Positions 8,487-18,515 of a DNA stretch of 64,000 bases are shown here, piece after piece. Where the stretch lies: assembly GCF_900231165.1 (NCBI RefSeq), contig NZ_LT960614.1:4852001-4916000 (forward strand), read 5' to 3'. The stretch is from Hartmannibacter diazotrophicus (lineage in GTDB: Bacteria > Pseudomonadota > Alphaproteobacteria > Rhizobiales > Pleomorphomonadaceae). The notes beneath the pieces are model-generated. The model was not told the origin of the DNA, did not search any database, and saw nothing but the letters and a program-made list of their open reading frames with translations. Each line of letters starts with the position of its first letter. Within the stretch, counting starts at the first letter, position 1. The translations under genes and the position numbers were made by a program.

Positions 8487-9523
8487 CCGCCGAAGGCCTT
8501 CGCCCAGAGCGCCGTCAGCCAGTTCGGCAGGCCCGACTGTGGCCGGCGCTCTTGCGGGACGATGCCGAAGAAGCGGCCGATGGCCTCGGATGACCAGATG
8601 CCCGCGTCCAGCATGAAGGGACCGGGAATACCGCCGAGGCCGTCCGCGCGCGGTGCCAGCGGCGTGCCGTGCCCCATACCGGTGATGCGATACTCCTCCA
8701 GCACCGCGCGGCCCATCCCGTTGCGCCAGACGCGCCTGCGATAGCCGTCGGATGTCTCGACCTTCGCCGGCGTGGCCGGCAAGCCGAGCACGGCCCGGAA
8801 CTGGTCGATGATCGCCTCGGCATTGACGGGCGAGACCGTCTCGTCCCTGTCCCCCTGCCAGATGGACAGCATGGGCCATGCGCCCGAATGGCCGCTCGCC
8901 TCGGCAAGTCTCCTCTGCAGTTCCGCCTCGTCCGGCAGGCCGATGCCGCGCATCCGATCGAAGGCCTCCGGAACGGAGCGGGCAACGCCATAGGGAACGC
9001 CGGCAATGATGGCCCCGCCGGAGAAAAGGTCCGGCGCGGTTGCCAGCATCACCGCCGTCATCGCCCCGCCCGCCGAAAGACCGGTGACGAAGATGCGTCT
9101 CCTGTCCGAGCCATAGTCATCGGCGACGGCCTCGACCATCCGCCGGATCGACTCCGCCTCGCCGCCCTCGGCGATCTGGTCCTGCACCTCGAACCAGTTG
9201 AAGCAGCGATTGCGATTGTTCCTGATCCTCTGCTCGGCGTAGACGAGGCCGAAGCCATGCCGGCCGGCAAGCGCCGACCAGCCCGATCCGCGATCGTAGG
9301 ACGCCGCATCCTGCAGGCAGCCGTGCAGCACCAGCAGCAGCGGGGCTCCCGGTGGCAGGCCATCCGGCCGGAAAACATGGGCCCGGAGGGATCCCGGGTT
9401 GGGCTCGAACGCCCTGAAGGGCTCAAGGCGCCCCTGTCCGGGCGGCGGCCCGGCGGCGGCGATCGCGTCGGCTGCCCTTCGAAAGCGCGTCAGACGGGCG
9501 ATGGTGTCGGCAAGCGAGCGCAT
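8480..9523 (-). CDS. PHB depolymerase-like esterase (LpqC family)
   Basis: Alpha/beta-hydrolase of the poly(3-hydroxybutyrate) depolymerase/LpqC esterase family, about 347 residues. The nucleophile elbow is GLSAGGAM, the oxyanion segment is LLVLHGCLQD, and NWFEVQDQ matches the family's conserved region after the first strands. The C-terminal GMGHGTPL holds the probable catalytic His. No signal peptide, so it may act on intracellular polymer or soluble esters. The ATG at 9523 has AGGA about 7 nt upstream. A TTG at 9565 would add 14 residues. It lies downstream of the ornithine-cyclodeaminase-family gene on the same strand. Confidence 0.85.
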   Translation of the reverse strand: MRSLADTIARLTRFRRAADAIAAAGPPPGQGRLEPFRAFEPNPGSLRAHVFRPDGLPPGAPLLLVLHGCLQDAASYDRGSGWSALAGRHGFGLVYAEQRIRNNRNRCFNWFEVQDQIAEGGEAESIRRMVEAVADDYGSDRRRIFVTGLSAGGAMTAVMLATAPDLFSGGAIIAGVPYGVARSVPEAFDRMRGIGLPDEAELQRRLAEASGHSGAWPMLSIWQGDRDETVSPVNAEAIIDQFRAVLGLPATPAKVETSDGYRRRVWRNGMGRAVLEEYRITGMGHGTPLAPRADGLGGIPGPFMLDAGIWSSEAIGRFFGIVPQERRPQSGLPNWLTALWAKAFGGQ

Positions 9524-9694
9524 GGACGGTTCCTGGCAGAGCGGGTCGGGCGGGGCGAAGGACAATGCATCCGGTCATTGGGCAGGATCGTCCGAACGAG
9601 ATCCTTGCCGCACCAGATGGGCAGCAAGAGGGCAATGCAAGAGCCCATCCGCAGGACGACAGTCCGGCGACTGGCGCGCGCCGGCACCGTGCTG

Positions 9695-10636
9695 TCAGCC
9701 CTGCGCCAGCCGCTCCCAGGCAACCATTGCCGCCGCCAGATCCTCGATGGCAACCCCGACGCCCTTGAAGATCGTGATCTCCTCGTCGTCGAGGCGGCCG
9801 GGTTTTCCGGCACAAAGGTCGTAGAGCGTGCCGCCGATCGCCTCGGCCGAAAGTGCCCCGGAGGCCATCGGTCCGATCACGTCGCCGGATTCGACCTTCG
9901 CCGCATCGGTGTCGATGAAGAGCCGTCCCCGGGCAATCGCCGCGTCGTCGGCCTCGCGCATCTCCGGCGTGAAGGAACCGATGAGGTCGAGATGCTGGCC
10001 GGGCTTCAGCCACTCGCCCCGGATGACCGGCTCTTGCGCCAGCGTGGCGCAGGAGATGATGTCCGCCTCGCCGACCGCCGAAGCAAGATCCGACACGAAG
10101 CCCGCCATCACGCCGCGCCCGCGCAGGGTCTCGGCGAGCTTTTGGCCCCGCGCCTCGGTCGGGTTCCAGACAAGAACCCGCCCGATGGGGCGGATGGCGG
10201 AAAAGGCGTCGTAGAGTTCGGCGCCGACCCGGCCCGCGCCGACGATGAGGAGCGTCCGCGCGTCCTTGCGGGCGAGATAGTCAGCCGCGAGCGCGGCTGC
10301 GGCCGCCGTGCGCCGGCAGGTCAGCACGGAGCCGTCGAGCAGAGCAAGCTGCTCGCCGGTCACCTCGCTGAAGAGCAGATAGCTCGCGATCACCGCCGGC
10401 AGGCCGCGCGCCGAATTGCCGGGTGTCACGTTGACGAGCTTCACCCCGCCGAAGGTCCCGTTCCCGGCCCAGGCCGGCATCAGCAGCAGGACGGCGTCCG
10501 GCTCGCCCTCGCGCGGCATGACATGGTGGTGGCGCAGCGGCGCGGTCATGCCGGAGCGAAACGCCGCGCGCAGCCCTTCCACGAGCGCCGGATAGGGCAG
10601 GCTGGCGGCGGTTTCCTCCGTTGTGACGACGCGCAT
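9695..10636 (-). CDS. ornithine cyclodeaminase/mu-crystallin family protein
   Basis: NAD(P)-binding enzyme of the ornithine cyclodeaminase/mu-crystallin family, 313 residues. Members include ornithine cyclodeaminase, lysine cyclodeaminase, and ketimine or imine reductases. The dinucleotide fold shows VGAGRVGAEL near residue 130 and the substrate half has LRHHHVMPRE and GGVKLVNVTPGN near residues 36-75. D-L-I-G-S-F-T-P-E-M-R-E-A-D-D is the typical late motif. Substrate cannot be assigned from sequence alone. The ATG at 10636 has GGAG about 8 nt upstream. A TTG two codons earlier is an alternative. The gene is divergent from the phage-like cassette. Confidence 0.85.
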   Translation of the reverse strand: MRVVTTEETAASLPYPALVEGLRAAFRSGMTAPLRHHHVMPREGEPDAVLLLMPAWAGNGTFGGVKLVNVTPGNSARGLPAVIASYLLFSEVTGEQLALLDGSVLTCRRTAAAAALAADYLARKDARTLLIVGAGRVGAELYDAFSAIRPIGRVLVWNPTEARGQKLAETLRGRGVMAGFVSDLASAVGEADIISCATLAQEPVIRGEWLKPGQHLDLIGSFTPEMREADDAAIARGRLFIDTDAAKVESGDVIGPMASGALSAEAIGGTLYDLCAGKPGRLDDEEITIFKGVGVAIEDLAAAMVAWERLAQG

Positions 10637-10810
10637 GGGCAAGGCTCCTGAAAACGGACGGGACGAGCGACAGTAGCCCGGATTCTACGGCCGAGTGCAA
10701 GCGGGAACGGGGCTGAATTACAGTTCGGATTTCCTTGCGGCAAGCGGCGCCTGATTCAGCGCCCGCAGGCTCCGCCTATCGTCTGGTCCACGACGATTGG
10801 AGGATTGATC

Positions 10811-11140
10811 ATGGCACGAGTGGACGTTTCATTCTTCATGGCCGGCAACCGGTCCGCGGAGGGCGGGTCGATGCCCGTTCCTCGCATGACCGGGATGGTG
10901 AGCGAGGTCCTGACCAGCGGCGGGACGTCGGTTGCGACCGCAACGACGAGCGAGGCGCCCGACGGCGCGGGCTTCGTGCGCATCCTTACCGACGGCGACG
11001 TCTGGGCCGTTGCCGGTGCCGCGCCCGTCGCCAGTGCCCCCTCCGCTGGCGCCAGCGCCTCCGGCATTCTGGTCAAGGCCTATCTCCCCTACGACCTGGC
11101 GGTCGCCGCCGGCGACAAGATCGCCGTGATCGACGTCTGA
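10811..11140 (+). CDS. small phage-like structural protein
   Basis: 109-residue protein of unknown function. It has no signal peptide, is rich in Ala, Gly, Ser and Val, and ends in a beta-rich stretch (LVKAYLPYDLAVAAGDKIAVIDV shortened: Y-L-P-Y-D-L-A-V-A-A-G-D-K). That composition resembles small head-decoration or tail-associated proteins of tailed phages. GGAGG sits 7 nt before the ATG, so it is well set for translation. It begins a three-gene run with a LamG-like protein and a 115-residue protein. The phage link is inference from composition and neighbours. Confidence 0.6.
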   Translation: MARVDVSFFMAGNRSAEGGSMPVPRMTGMVSEVLTSGGTSVATATTSEAPDGAGFVRILTDGDVWAVAGAAPVASAPSAGASASGILVKAYLPYDLAVAAGDKIAVIDV

Positions 11141-11151
11141 GGACCTTCGCC

Positions 11152-12087
11152 ATGCTCGATCTTGCTCTTGGGACGGGTCTCGGCCCGATGGTCCTCTCGT
11201 TCCGGCCGGTTGTCTCGGTCGTGTCCGGCGCCGGCTACGCCGGATCGCTCTACCAGTGCACAAGCACCGGTCAGTGGACGGCGGACGGTGTCGCCATCGG
11301 CGGCGAGACCGGCGCCATCTTCACGATGCGCGCCGAATACGAGGGGGCGATCATCCGATGCGGCGCCAGCAACGGCATCCGCAAATGGGTGCCCGCCGAC
11401 CTTGCCAGCATCGTCGCCTGGTGGGATGCCTCGGCCGAGGCGGAGATCTCGTCGACGGCGGGCGCCGTGCAGTCCTGGACGGATCGCCTTGCCGGCCTGA
11501 GCCTCGTCGCGCCGGGCACCGCCGCCAACCAGCCGGCAACGGGCAGCGAAACGCTCAACGGGCTCAACACGCTTGTCTTCGGCGGCAATGACCGGCTCAC
11601 GCGCGCCGATGCCCTCGGCTTTTCCGGCAATCCCGCCATCACAGTCGCGATCGTCTCCCGGCCCGTGACGCTCGGGGTTGGCGCGGTGCAGTTCGGCGCG
11701 GCCAGCGGCGTCGGGGGTCAGGTCATCGGCTTTGCCACCGGCGACACGAGCTTCCGCTACAACAACGGTGCCCAGCAGTTCAACAGCGGCTCTACGGACG
11801 GCTCCTCGTGGTTCGCCACGCTCTTCGCGCGCGCCTCGGGAGCGACCTATGGCGGGGGGCAATGCTGGCGCAACAACGTCTCCCTGTCGCAGGCCTCCGC
11901 CGTCAACCCGGCGAACACCCCTGCCCTTGCCGACGAGAACATGACCTGCGGCTGCATCGTCTCCTCGAACGGCTCGCTCACCCATGTGCAGGAGACGATC
12001 GCCGAGGTCATCGTCTTTGGGACTGTCTTGACGGTCGCCGAGCGAACCGCGCTCTGGGCCTATCACCAGGCAAAATGGGGGCTTTGA
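11152..12087 (+). CDS. phage-type protein with Ig-like and LamG-like parts
   Basis: 311-residue protein with two recognisable parts. Residues about 20-75 look like a small Ig-like module (GQWTADGVAIGGETGAIFTM then IIRCG). From about residue 85 the chain reads VAWWDASAEAEISS, VQSWTDRLAG, N-G-L-N-T-L-V-F-G-G-N-D, the usual opening of concanavalin/LamG-like domains in phage tail-fibre and cell-surface proteins. The C terminus (E-T-I-A-E-V-I-V-F-G) also fits that fold. There is no signal peptide. GAGGA lies 8 nt before the ATG, and the stop overlaps the next start (TGATG). Likely a receptor-binding or tail-associated protein of a remnant phage or phage-derived particle. Confidence 0.65.
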   Translation: MLDLALGTGLGPMVLSFRPVVSVVSGAGYAGSLYQCTSTGQWTADGVAIGGETGAIFTMRAEYEGAIIRCGASNGIRKWVPADLASIVAWWDASAEAEISSTAGAVQSWTDRLAGLSLVAPGTAANQPATGSETLNGLNTLVFGGNDRLTRADALGFSGNPAITVAIVSRPVTLGVGAVQFGAASGVGGQVIGFATGDTSFRYNNGAQQFNSGSTDGSSWFATLFARASGATYGGGQCWRNNVSLSQASAVNPANTPALADENMTCGCIVSSNGSLTHVQETIAEVIVFGTVLTVAERTALWAYHQAKWGL

Positions 12088-12434
12088 TGCGATATTATGT
12101 GTTCAACACACATACAGAAGCTGAAGAAATCGCCGGCCGGATCGACGCCAACGCCCGTTCGGCGCTTGCCGCGGCGGGCTACACCGTCCGGGAGGACGGA
12201 GGCATTCTCGGCAAGCGCTACGGCATCGACGATCCAGGTGCCGTCACCACCGCCTGGGATGTGCCGCGCCAGCGCCTCGATGGCCAATGGGTTCTGCAGC
12301 ATCCCGAAACGCATCCTGCAGCCGGCGTCGTGACTGATAACGGTCTGATGCTCGATCGCCTGACCGACGGGCTCGGCGGTCTCACGACCGAGACCAAGAC
12401 ACCCGACTGGTGGCCGGCTCCGGATCCCGTCTGA
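12087..12434 (+). CDS. hypothetical protein of phage-like cassette
   Basis: 115-residue acidic protein starting inside the stop of the LamG-like gene, so translation is probably coupled. It has no membrane helix or signal peptide and ends in a Trp/Pro-rich tail (TPDWWPAPDPV). I do not recognise a domain. Small proteins encoded after tail-fibre genes are often fibre chaperones or accessory proteins; that role here is only suggested by position. It ends 15 nt from the convergent lipoprotein gene. Confidence 0.6.
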   Translation: MRYYVFNTHTEAEEIAGRIDANARSALAAAGYTVREDGGILGKRYGIDDPGAVTTAWDVPRQRLDGQWVLQHPETHPAAGVVTDNGLMLDRLTDGLGGLTTETKTPDWWPAPDPV

Positions 12435-12449
12435 CGCTGACTGGCGGAC

Positions 12450-12815
12450 CTAGCGCGGGCAGCCGTTGCCCTGCAGATCGAAGCCGACCACCTTGCTGCG
12501 CTTGACCAGGAAGGTGGTCTTGCAACTCACCGAATACGCATAGCCACCATAGGACGGTCCGATGAAGAGGCCGTTGCGGTCGCCGAAATAGCCGCCGAAG
12601 CCCGGCCGGTAGCGCGTCTTCTGCGTGTACCAGGACAGATAGCGCGTTCCGTCCAGCACATAGACGTTGTCCGGCGGTCCCATATCGTTGACGAGTTGCT
12701 GCTCGCTCCAGCCCTGATAGGCCGCAAGGCGCTGCTCGATGGTGAGCCGTGGCCCGCTCTGGCAACCCGCAACCAGCACAGCAAGGAAAATGGCAAGGCT
12801 ACGCACGGCGGTCAT
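12450..12815 (-). CDS. small lipoprotein, unknown function
   Basis: 121-residue predicted lipoprotein. The signal peptide ends in L-V-A-G-C (Cys at residue 17), and the mature part holds YQGWSEQQLVNDMGPPDN and DGTRYLSWYT, followed by a Gly/Tyr-rich segment and C-x-T-T-F. The pattern recalls small SmpA/BamE-like or OmlA-like envelope lipoproteins, which often have G-x-P motifs followed by a repeated W-x-Y-sheet, but I cannot assign it to a family with confidence. The start at 12815 fits the signal peptide; an upstream extension to 12926 would bury it. Confidence 0.75.
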   Translation of the reverse strand: MTAVRSLAIFLAVLVAGCQSGPRLTIEQRLAAYQGWSEQQLVNDMGPPDNVYVLDGTRYLSWYTQKTRYRPGFGGYFGDRNGLFIGPSYGGYAYSVSCKTTFLVKRSKVVGFDLQGNGCPR

Positions 12816-13083
12816 CGGTCTCGTCTCCCAAAATCTCCGGCGACGGTGTCTGACGGCATCATACGCCGATTCCGTACGGGAGGAGAATGGCGCCCATCGT
12901 CCGCCCCTTCCCTCTTGACGGCGCAATCTCTGTCGGACACATTAAACTTGTCCGGGTAGCAGACCAGTTTTGTTGTGACCAGCATGGGCCCGCAGCATCC
13001 GGACAGGGTTTTCGGCTGGGGCATTCGCCGTCCTGCTCCCTAAAAACGCAACGACGAAAAAGAACAAGAGGGAGGGAAAGTCC

Positions 13084-14067
13084 ATGGATGTCCTGGTCAT
13101 CGGCGCGGCCGGCATGGTGGGTCGAAAGCTCGTCGAGCATATTGCCGCCCATCCGGACTGCCTTGGCGGCGACATCCGCAGCCTCCATCTCGTCGATATC
13201 GTGGCGCCGTCGGCCCCTGCCGCCCTGTCGTCGATCGCGGACTGCGCGGCGGTCGATCTGTCGACGGCGGGCACGGCCGAAAAGCTTATTTCCCGGCGAC
13301 CCGACCTTGTCTTTCATCTCGCGGCAATCGTTTCCGGCGAGGCCGAGGCCGACTTCGACAAGGGCTACCGGGTCAATCTCGACGGCAGTCGGGACCTCTT
13401 CGACGCGATCCGCGCGGAAGGCCAGCGCGAGCCCTATCGCCCCCGGGTCGTCTTTGCCTCCTCGATTGCCGTCTTTGGCGCCCCGTTCCCCGAGACGATC
13501 CCGGACGAGTTTCTGACCGCGCCGCTCACCAGCTACGGCGCCCAGAAGGCCATCACGGAACTGCTGCTGGCCGACTACAGCCGGCGCGGTGTTTTCGATG
13601 GCATCGGCATCCGCCTGCCGACGGTCTGCGTGCGCCCCGGCAGCCCCAACAAGGCCGCATCGGGCTTTTTCTCCAACATCCTGCGCGAGCCGCTCGTCGG
13701 CATCGAGGCCGTGTTGCCCGTCTCCGAGGACGTGCGGCACTGGTTCGCGAGCCCCCGATCTGCCGTCGGCTTCTTCGTACACGGCGCGACACTCGATCTC
13801 GACAGGGTCGGCCCTCGCCGCAATCTGACGATGCCCGGCCTGTCGGCGACGGTCGGCGAGGAAATCGCCGCTCTTCAGCGGGTCGCCGGCACGAAGGCGA
13901 CGAGCCTCATTCGCCGCGAGCCCGATCCGGTGATCATGGGGATCGTCGCCGGCTGGCCCACCGCCTTCGATGCCAGCCGCGCGGCGTCGCTGGGCTTTAC
14001 GGCCGAAACCTCCTTCGACGAGATCATCCGGGCCCATGTCGAGGATGAACTGGCCGGCGTGATCTAG
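13084..14067 (+). CDS. denD: D-erythronate dehydrogenase-like NAD-dependent enzyme
   Basis: Extended short-chain dehydrogenase of the epimerase/dehydratase superfamily, 327 residues, closely resembling D-erythronate dehydrogenase DenD, which oxidises the C2 of a four-carbon sugar acid with NAD. The Rossmann motif is VIGAAGMVGRK at the N terminus; the catalytic Ser is in FASSIAVFG and the Tyr-x-x-x-Lys is SYGAQKA. RLPTVCVRPGSPNKAASGF is characteristic of the DenD group. SDR, GntR and ABC-importer genes follow on the same strand, so a sugar-acid import and oxidation route is likely. The usual OtnK/OtnC/OtnI partners of C4 acid pathways are not in this window. Confidence 0.8.
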   Translation: MDVLVIGAAGMVGRKLVEHIAAHPDCLGGDIRSLHLVDIVAPSAPAALSSIADCAAVDLSTAGTAEKLISRRPDLVFHLAAIVSGEAEADFDKGYRVNLDGSRDLFDAIRAEGQREPYRPRVVFASSIAVFGAPFPETIPDEFLTAPLTSYGAQKAITELLLADYSRRGVFDGIGIRLPTVCVRPGSPNKAASGFFSNILREPLVGIEAVLPVSEDVRHWFASPRSAVGFFVHGATLDLDRVGPRRNLTMPGLSATVGEEIAALQRVAGTKATSLIRREPDPVIMGIVAGWPTAFDASRAASLGFTAETSFDEIIRAHVEDELAGVI

Positions 14068-14167
14068 GGCCTCTTTGCCCGTTGGCGACCGGGTGTGCCG
14101 GCCGTCCGACGGAAGCAACAGTGTCTTGACGATCGGAGCGGTTGACCGTGCCCGACCGTCATGGATG

Positions 14168-14176
14168 GTTGGTCCT
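14168..14176 (+). promoter_or_regulatory. candidate GntR half-site GGTTGGTCC
   Basis: This 9-mer is the exact reverse complement of GGACCAACC in the centre of the palindrome at 15889-15915. It lies 76 nt before the SDR start, within GGTT-N7-AACC. The match suggests the same regulator binds both sites. Confidence 0.35.
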
Positions 14177-14251
14177 GAACCGGCAACGAAGGTCCTTTCC
14201 CCGGATGGCTGAAGGGACCCCGCCGCACAGACTTGAAAACGGACAGGAAGA

Positions 14252-15019
14252 ATGACCGACACGGCGTCAGAAAAATTCGCACTCGTCACCGGTGGCGGCA
14301 CGGGTGTCGGCAAGGCCATCGCGGAGGCACTGCTCGGAGCCGGCTTCACCGTGACGATCACGGGACGGCGGGCGGAGGTGCTGGACAAGGCGGCCGCAGA
14401 CCTGCGCGCGGCGACCGGCGGCAACGTCTACGCCGTCACCGCCGATGTCTCGGACCCGGAGTCGGTGAAGGCGCTCTTCGAGGCCATCGAAAGCCGCCAT
14501 GGCCGGCTCGACCTCCTCGTCAACAACGCCGGCATCAACGTGCGTGCCGTGCCGATGGAGGACCTCACCTTCGAGGAATGGAACGCCATCGTCGGCGCCA
14601 ACCTCACCGGCGCGTTCCTGTGCACCCAGCAGGCGATGCGCATCATGAAGGCGCAGGAGCCGCGCGGCGGGCGCGTCATCAACAACGGTTCGATCTCGGC
14701 CCAGACGCCGCGCCCCTTCTCCGGGCCCTATACGGCGACGAAACACGCCATCACGGGTCTCACCAAGTCGACGGCGCTCGACGGAAGACCCTTCGATATC
14801 GCCTGCGGCCAGATCGACATCGGCAATGCCTCGACCGAGATGACCGCCAAGATGGGCACCGGCGTGATGCAGGCGAACGGCACGATCGCCGCCGAGCCGA
14901 CGATGCCCGCACGCCATGTCGGCGAGGCGGTCGTCTACATGGCAAGCCTGCCGCTTTCGGCCAACGTCTTGACGATGACCGTGATGGCGACAACGATGCC
15001 GCTGGTTGGGCGCGGGTAG
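14252..15019 (+). CDS. SDR family oxidoreductase
   Basis: Classical short-chain dehydrogenase/reductase, 255 residues, cytosolic, NAD(P)-dependent. It has TGGGTGVG at the cofactor site, NNAG near residue 90, a Ser in NNGSISAQ and the catalytic pair in YTATKHA. The C-terminal part carries [11 protein letters not shown] where typical SDRs have a V-x-P-G-x-x-x-T motif. Probably a dehydrogenase in the same sugar-acid pathway as the DenD-like enzyme; substrate unknown. It begins 184 nt after denD and is followed by the GntR gene with a 36-nt gap. Confidence 0.9.
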   Translation: MTDTASEKFALVTGGGTGVGKAIAEALLGAGFTVTITGRRAEVLDKAAADLRAATGGNVYAVTADVSDPESVKALFEAIESRHGRLDLLVNNAGINVRAVPMEDLTFEEWNAIVGANLTGAFLCTQQAMRIMKAQEPRGGRVINNGSISAQTPRPFSGPYTATKHAITGLTKSTALDGRPFDIACGQIDIGNASTEMTAKMGTGVMQANGTIAAEPTMPARHVGEAVVYMASLPLSANVLTMTVMATTMPLVGRG

Positions 15020-15055
15020 CCGGTGGCCGGACAACCCGTGCGGGGGACATGAACA

Positions 15056-15802
15056 ATGACGATGGACGACGGCTTTTCCGTTCTGGACCAGGTGGCGGAA
15101 CTGCAGGCCGGCCTCGTGCGCCGTTCGGTGCGCGACATCGTCGCCGACAAGCTGGCAACGCTGATCGCCGCCGGGATTCTTCGGGTCGGCGACGTGCTGC
15201 CCGGCGAACGCGATCTTGCGAGCGCGCTGCAGGTCAGCCGCGAGACGATCCGCGGCGGCATGCAGATCCTCGCCGCCCGCGGCATCATCGAGATCAGCCA
15301 GGGCGCGCGCACCCGCGTGGTGTCCGCCGATGTCGGCCCCCTCGGCACGGCGATGCGCGAGCCCAAGCTCATCAACCGCTATGACCTCGACTCCATCCAT
15401 GTCGCCCGCCTTCACGTCGAGCGCTGGGTGGTGGCCGATGCCGCCGCGCGCATCGAGGCAAAGACCCTGAGGGCCCTGGAGGAGTCGCTCGTCGCCCAGC
15501 GCGCGACCATCAGCGACCCTGTGCGCTTCCTGATCTGCGACCGCGAGTTCCACACCGCGATCTATCAGTCGAGCGCCAATCCGGTGCTCGCCGATTTCGT
15601 CATCGATCTCTACAGCTACATGATCGAGCATCGCCGCGTCGCCGTTGCCTCGGAAGGCTCGATTCTGAGAAGCGTCGGCGACCACGAGGCGATCCTCGCC
15701 GCCCTCAAGGCCCACGATCCGGAGGCGACCGTGAAGGCCTTCGATATTCATCTGGAACGCATCTACAGGACGACGAAATCGGTCGCGGAAGAGGCCGACT
15801 GA
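15056..15802 (+). CDS. GntR family regulator, FadR/FCD subfamily
   Basis: 248-residue transcriptional regulator with an N-terminal winged helix of the GntR type (PGERDLASALQVSRETIR near residues 45-62) and a C-terminal FCD ligand-binding domain, recognised by the all-helical pattern and D-x-x-F-H (CDREFHTAIYQ). FCD proteins usually repress nearby catabolic or transport genes until a carboxylic acid ligand binds. A 27-bp palindrome lies in the gap to the following ABC transporter operon, which makes that operon the likely target. ATG codons at 15056 and 15062 are both possible. Confidence 0.9.
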   Translation: MTMDDGFSVLDQVAELQAGLVRRSVRDIVADKLATLIAAGILRVGDVLPGERDLASALQVSRETIRGGMQILAARGIIEISQGARTRVVSADVGPLGTAMREPKLINRYDLDSIHVARLHVERWVVADAAARIEAKTLRALEESLVAQRATISDPVRFLICDREFHTAIYQSSANPVLADFVIDLYSYMIEHRRVAVASEGSILRSVGDHEAILAALKAHDPEATVKAFDIHLERIYRTTKSVAEEAD

Positions 15803-15855
15803 CACGCCGGTGCGTGGCCCGTCCGGCCCAGGTGCCGGGCGGCCCCGGCTTCGGG

Positions 15856-15915
15856 TTGACGACCGTGGGAAAATGAGGTTTCATGAACTTGTCTGCTGGA
15901 CCAACCAGTGGACAA
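15856..15915 (+). promoter_or_regulatory. promoter with 27-bp operator palindrome
   Basis: A -35-like TTGACG (15856) and a -10-like TTTCAT (15879) are 17 bp apart. Directly downstream, 15889-15915 reads TTGTC-N2-CTGG-N5-CCAG-N2-GACAA, with every stated position symmetrical. Binding there would block transcription of the ABC importer operon starting at 16015. The adjacent FCD-type GntR protein is the obvious candidate. Confidence 0.6.
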
Positions 15916-16014
15916 TTAAGCCGGCACAAGGCAGCCCCGAAACAAGCGGGGAAAAATGAAGCGCATCCGCCAATCAAGAAGGACCGGAGCGCAACGGGGA
16001 TGGGAGGAAATGGC

Positions 16015-17079
<1,065 letters not shown>

Positions 17080-17179
17080 CCCGGAATACCGGGCAGAAGA
17101 ATAAGCCTCCGCGTCGTGCGGGACGACGGCGGATGCAACAAAGAGCAGAAAATCCCGCGACCAGGATGGAGGAAACCTC

Positions 17180-18493
17180 ATGAGCATCAATCGCCGCGAA
17201 TTGCTGGGCACATCGGCCGGTCTCGTCGTCGCAAGCGGTCTCGGACCGCTCGGCGTCGGCCGGGCCTTTGCCGCCGAAGAACCGACCTACACGCCGGAAG
17301 CGGGCGCCAGCCTGCGCCTTCTGCGCTGGAGCCCCTTCGTCCAGGGTGACGAGGACGCCTGGCTTGCGAACACCAAGAAATTCACCGATGCCACCGGCGT
17401 CGAGGTGCGCGTCGACAAGGAAAGCTGGGAAGACATACGCCCGAAGGCGGCGGTCGCGGCCAATGTCGGCTCCGGCCCGGACATGGTGCTGTGCTGGTTC
17501 GACGATCCGCACCAGTATCCCGACAAGCTTGTCGACATGACGGATCTCGCCACCTATCTCGACGGCAAATACGGCGGCTGGTACGACGGCCTGCGCGGCT
17601 ATGCCGTCCATGACGACAAGTTCATCGCCTTGCCGCTGGCGGCCATCGGCAACGCCGTCGTCTACCGCGACAGCCACATGAAGGCGGCCGGCTTCAGCGA
17701 GTTCCCCAAGGACACCGAGGGTTTCCTGGAGCTCTGCAAGGCGATGCAGGCCAAGGGCACGCCCGCCGGCTTCCCGCACGGCAAGGCCGTCGGCGACGGC
17801 AACAACTACGCCCACTGGCTGCTCTGGAGCCACGGCGCCAAGATGGTCGACGAGAACGGCAACGTCACGATCAACTCGCCCGAGACCAGGGCGGCGATTG
17901 AGTACGCCCAGAAGCTCTATGCGACCTTCATTCCGGGCACGGAAAGCTGGCTCGACATCAACAACAACCGTGCCTTCCTCGCCGGCCAGATCTCGCTGAC
18001 CGCCAACGGCGTCTCGATCTACTACGCGGCCAAGAAGGACCCGGCGCTTGCCGAGCTCACGGCGGACCTTCGCTCCACCAACTTCCCCGTAGGTCCGGTC
18101 GGCAAGAGCGTCGAGCTGCACCAGACGACCCAGGCGATCACCTTCAGCCACACCAAATACCCGAACGCCTGCAAGGCCTATCTGAAGTTCATGTTCGAGG
18201 CCGACCAGATGAATGCCTGGATCAACGGTTCCAGCGCCTATTGCTGCCAGCCGCTGAAGGCCTTTGCCGACAACCCGATCTGGACGGCCGATCCGATCCA
18301 CGCGCCTTATGCCCGCGCCTCGGAAACGCTGCGTCCGAACGGCTATGCCGGTCCGCTGGGCTATGCCTCGGCGGCGGTGATGGCGGACTATGTGCTGGTC
18401 GACATGTTCGCCTCCGCGGTGACCGGCGAAAGCTCGCCGGAAGACGCCATGGCCCAGGCCGAAAAGCGCGCCAATCGCTACTACCGCGTCTGA
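17180..18493 (+). CDS. extracellular sugar-binding protein
   Basis: Periplasmic solute-binding protein of the CUT1 (family 1) type, 437 residues. The leader carries a twin-arginine motif N-R-R-E-L-L-G and ends near A-F-A-A-E-E, suggesting Tat export. The mature part has LRWSPFVQGDE and SGPDMVLCWFDDPHQYPDKLVDM, typical of ligand-binding lobes. Together with the adjacent DenD-like and SDR genes the ligand is probably a sugar or sugar acid; that is inference. A strong hairpin follows the gene. Confidence 0.9.
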   Translation: MSINRRELLGTSAGLVVASGLGPLGVGRAFAAEEPTYTPEAGASLRLLRWSPFVQGDEDAWLANTKKFTDATGVEVRVDKESWEDIRPKAAVAANVGSGPDMVLCWFDDPHQYPDKLVDMTDLATYLDGKYGGWYDGLRGYAVHDDKFIALPLAAIGNAVVYRDSHMKAAGFSEFPKDTEGFLELCKAMQAKGTPAGFPHGKAVGDGNNYAHWLLWSHGAKMVDENGNVTINSPETRAAIEYAQKLYATFIPGTESWLDINNNRAFLAGQISLTANGVSIYYAAKKDPALAELTADLRSTNFPVGPVGKSVELHQTTQAITFSHTKYPNACKAYLKFMFEADQMNAWINGSSAYCCQPLKAFADNPIWTADPIHAPYARASETLRPNGYAGPLGYASAAVMADYVLVDMFASAVTGESSPEDAMAQAEKRANRYYRV

Positions 18494-18515
18494 CCGCGGT
18501 CATTGACTGAAAGGA

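Noticed and set aside
6207-8879. 890-codon minus-strand open frame over the SMP-30 and hydroxymethyltransferase genes
   Set aside because: No family pattern, and both plus-strand genes and the esterase on the minus strand are unmistakable; it is an antisense shadow.
12931-12968. Second GntR-like operator upstream of denD (GGACA-N8-TTGTCC and nearby GACCAG)
   Set aside because: Resembles the 15889 palindrome only in short pieces with different spacing; too weak to claim.
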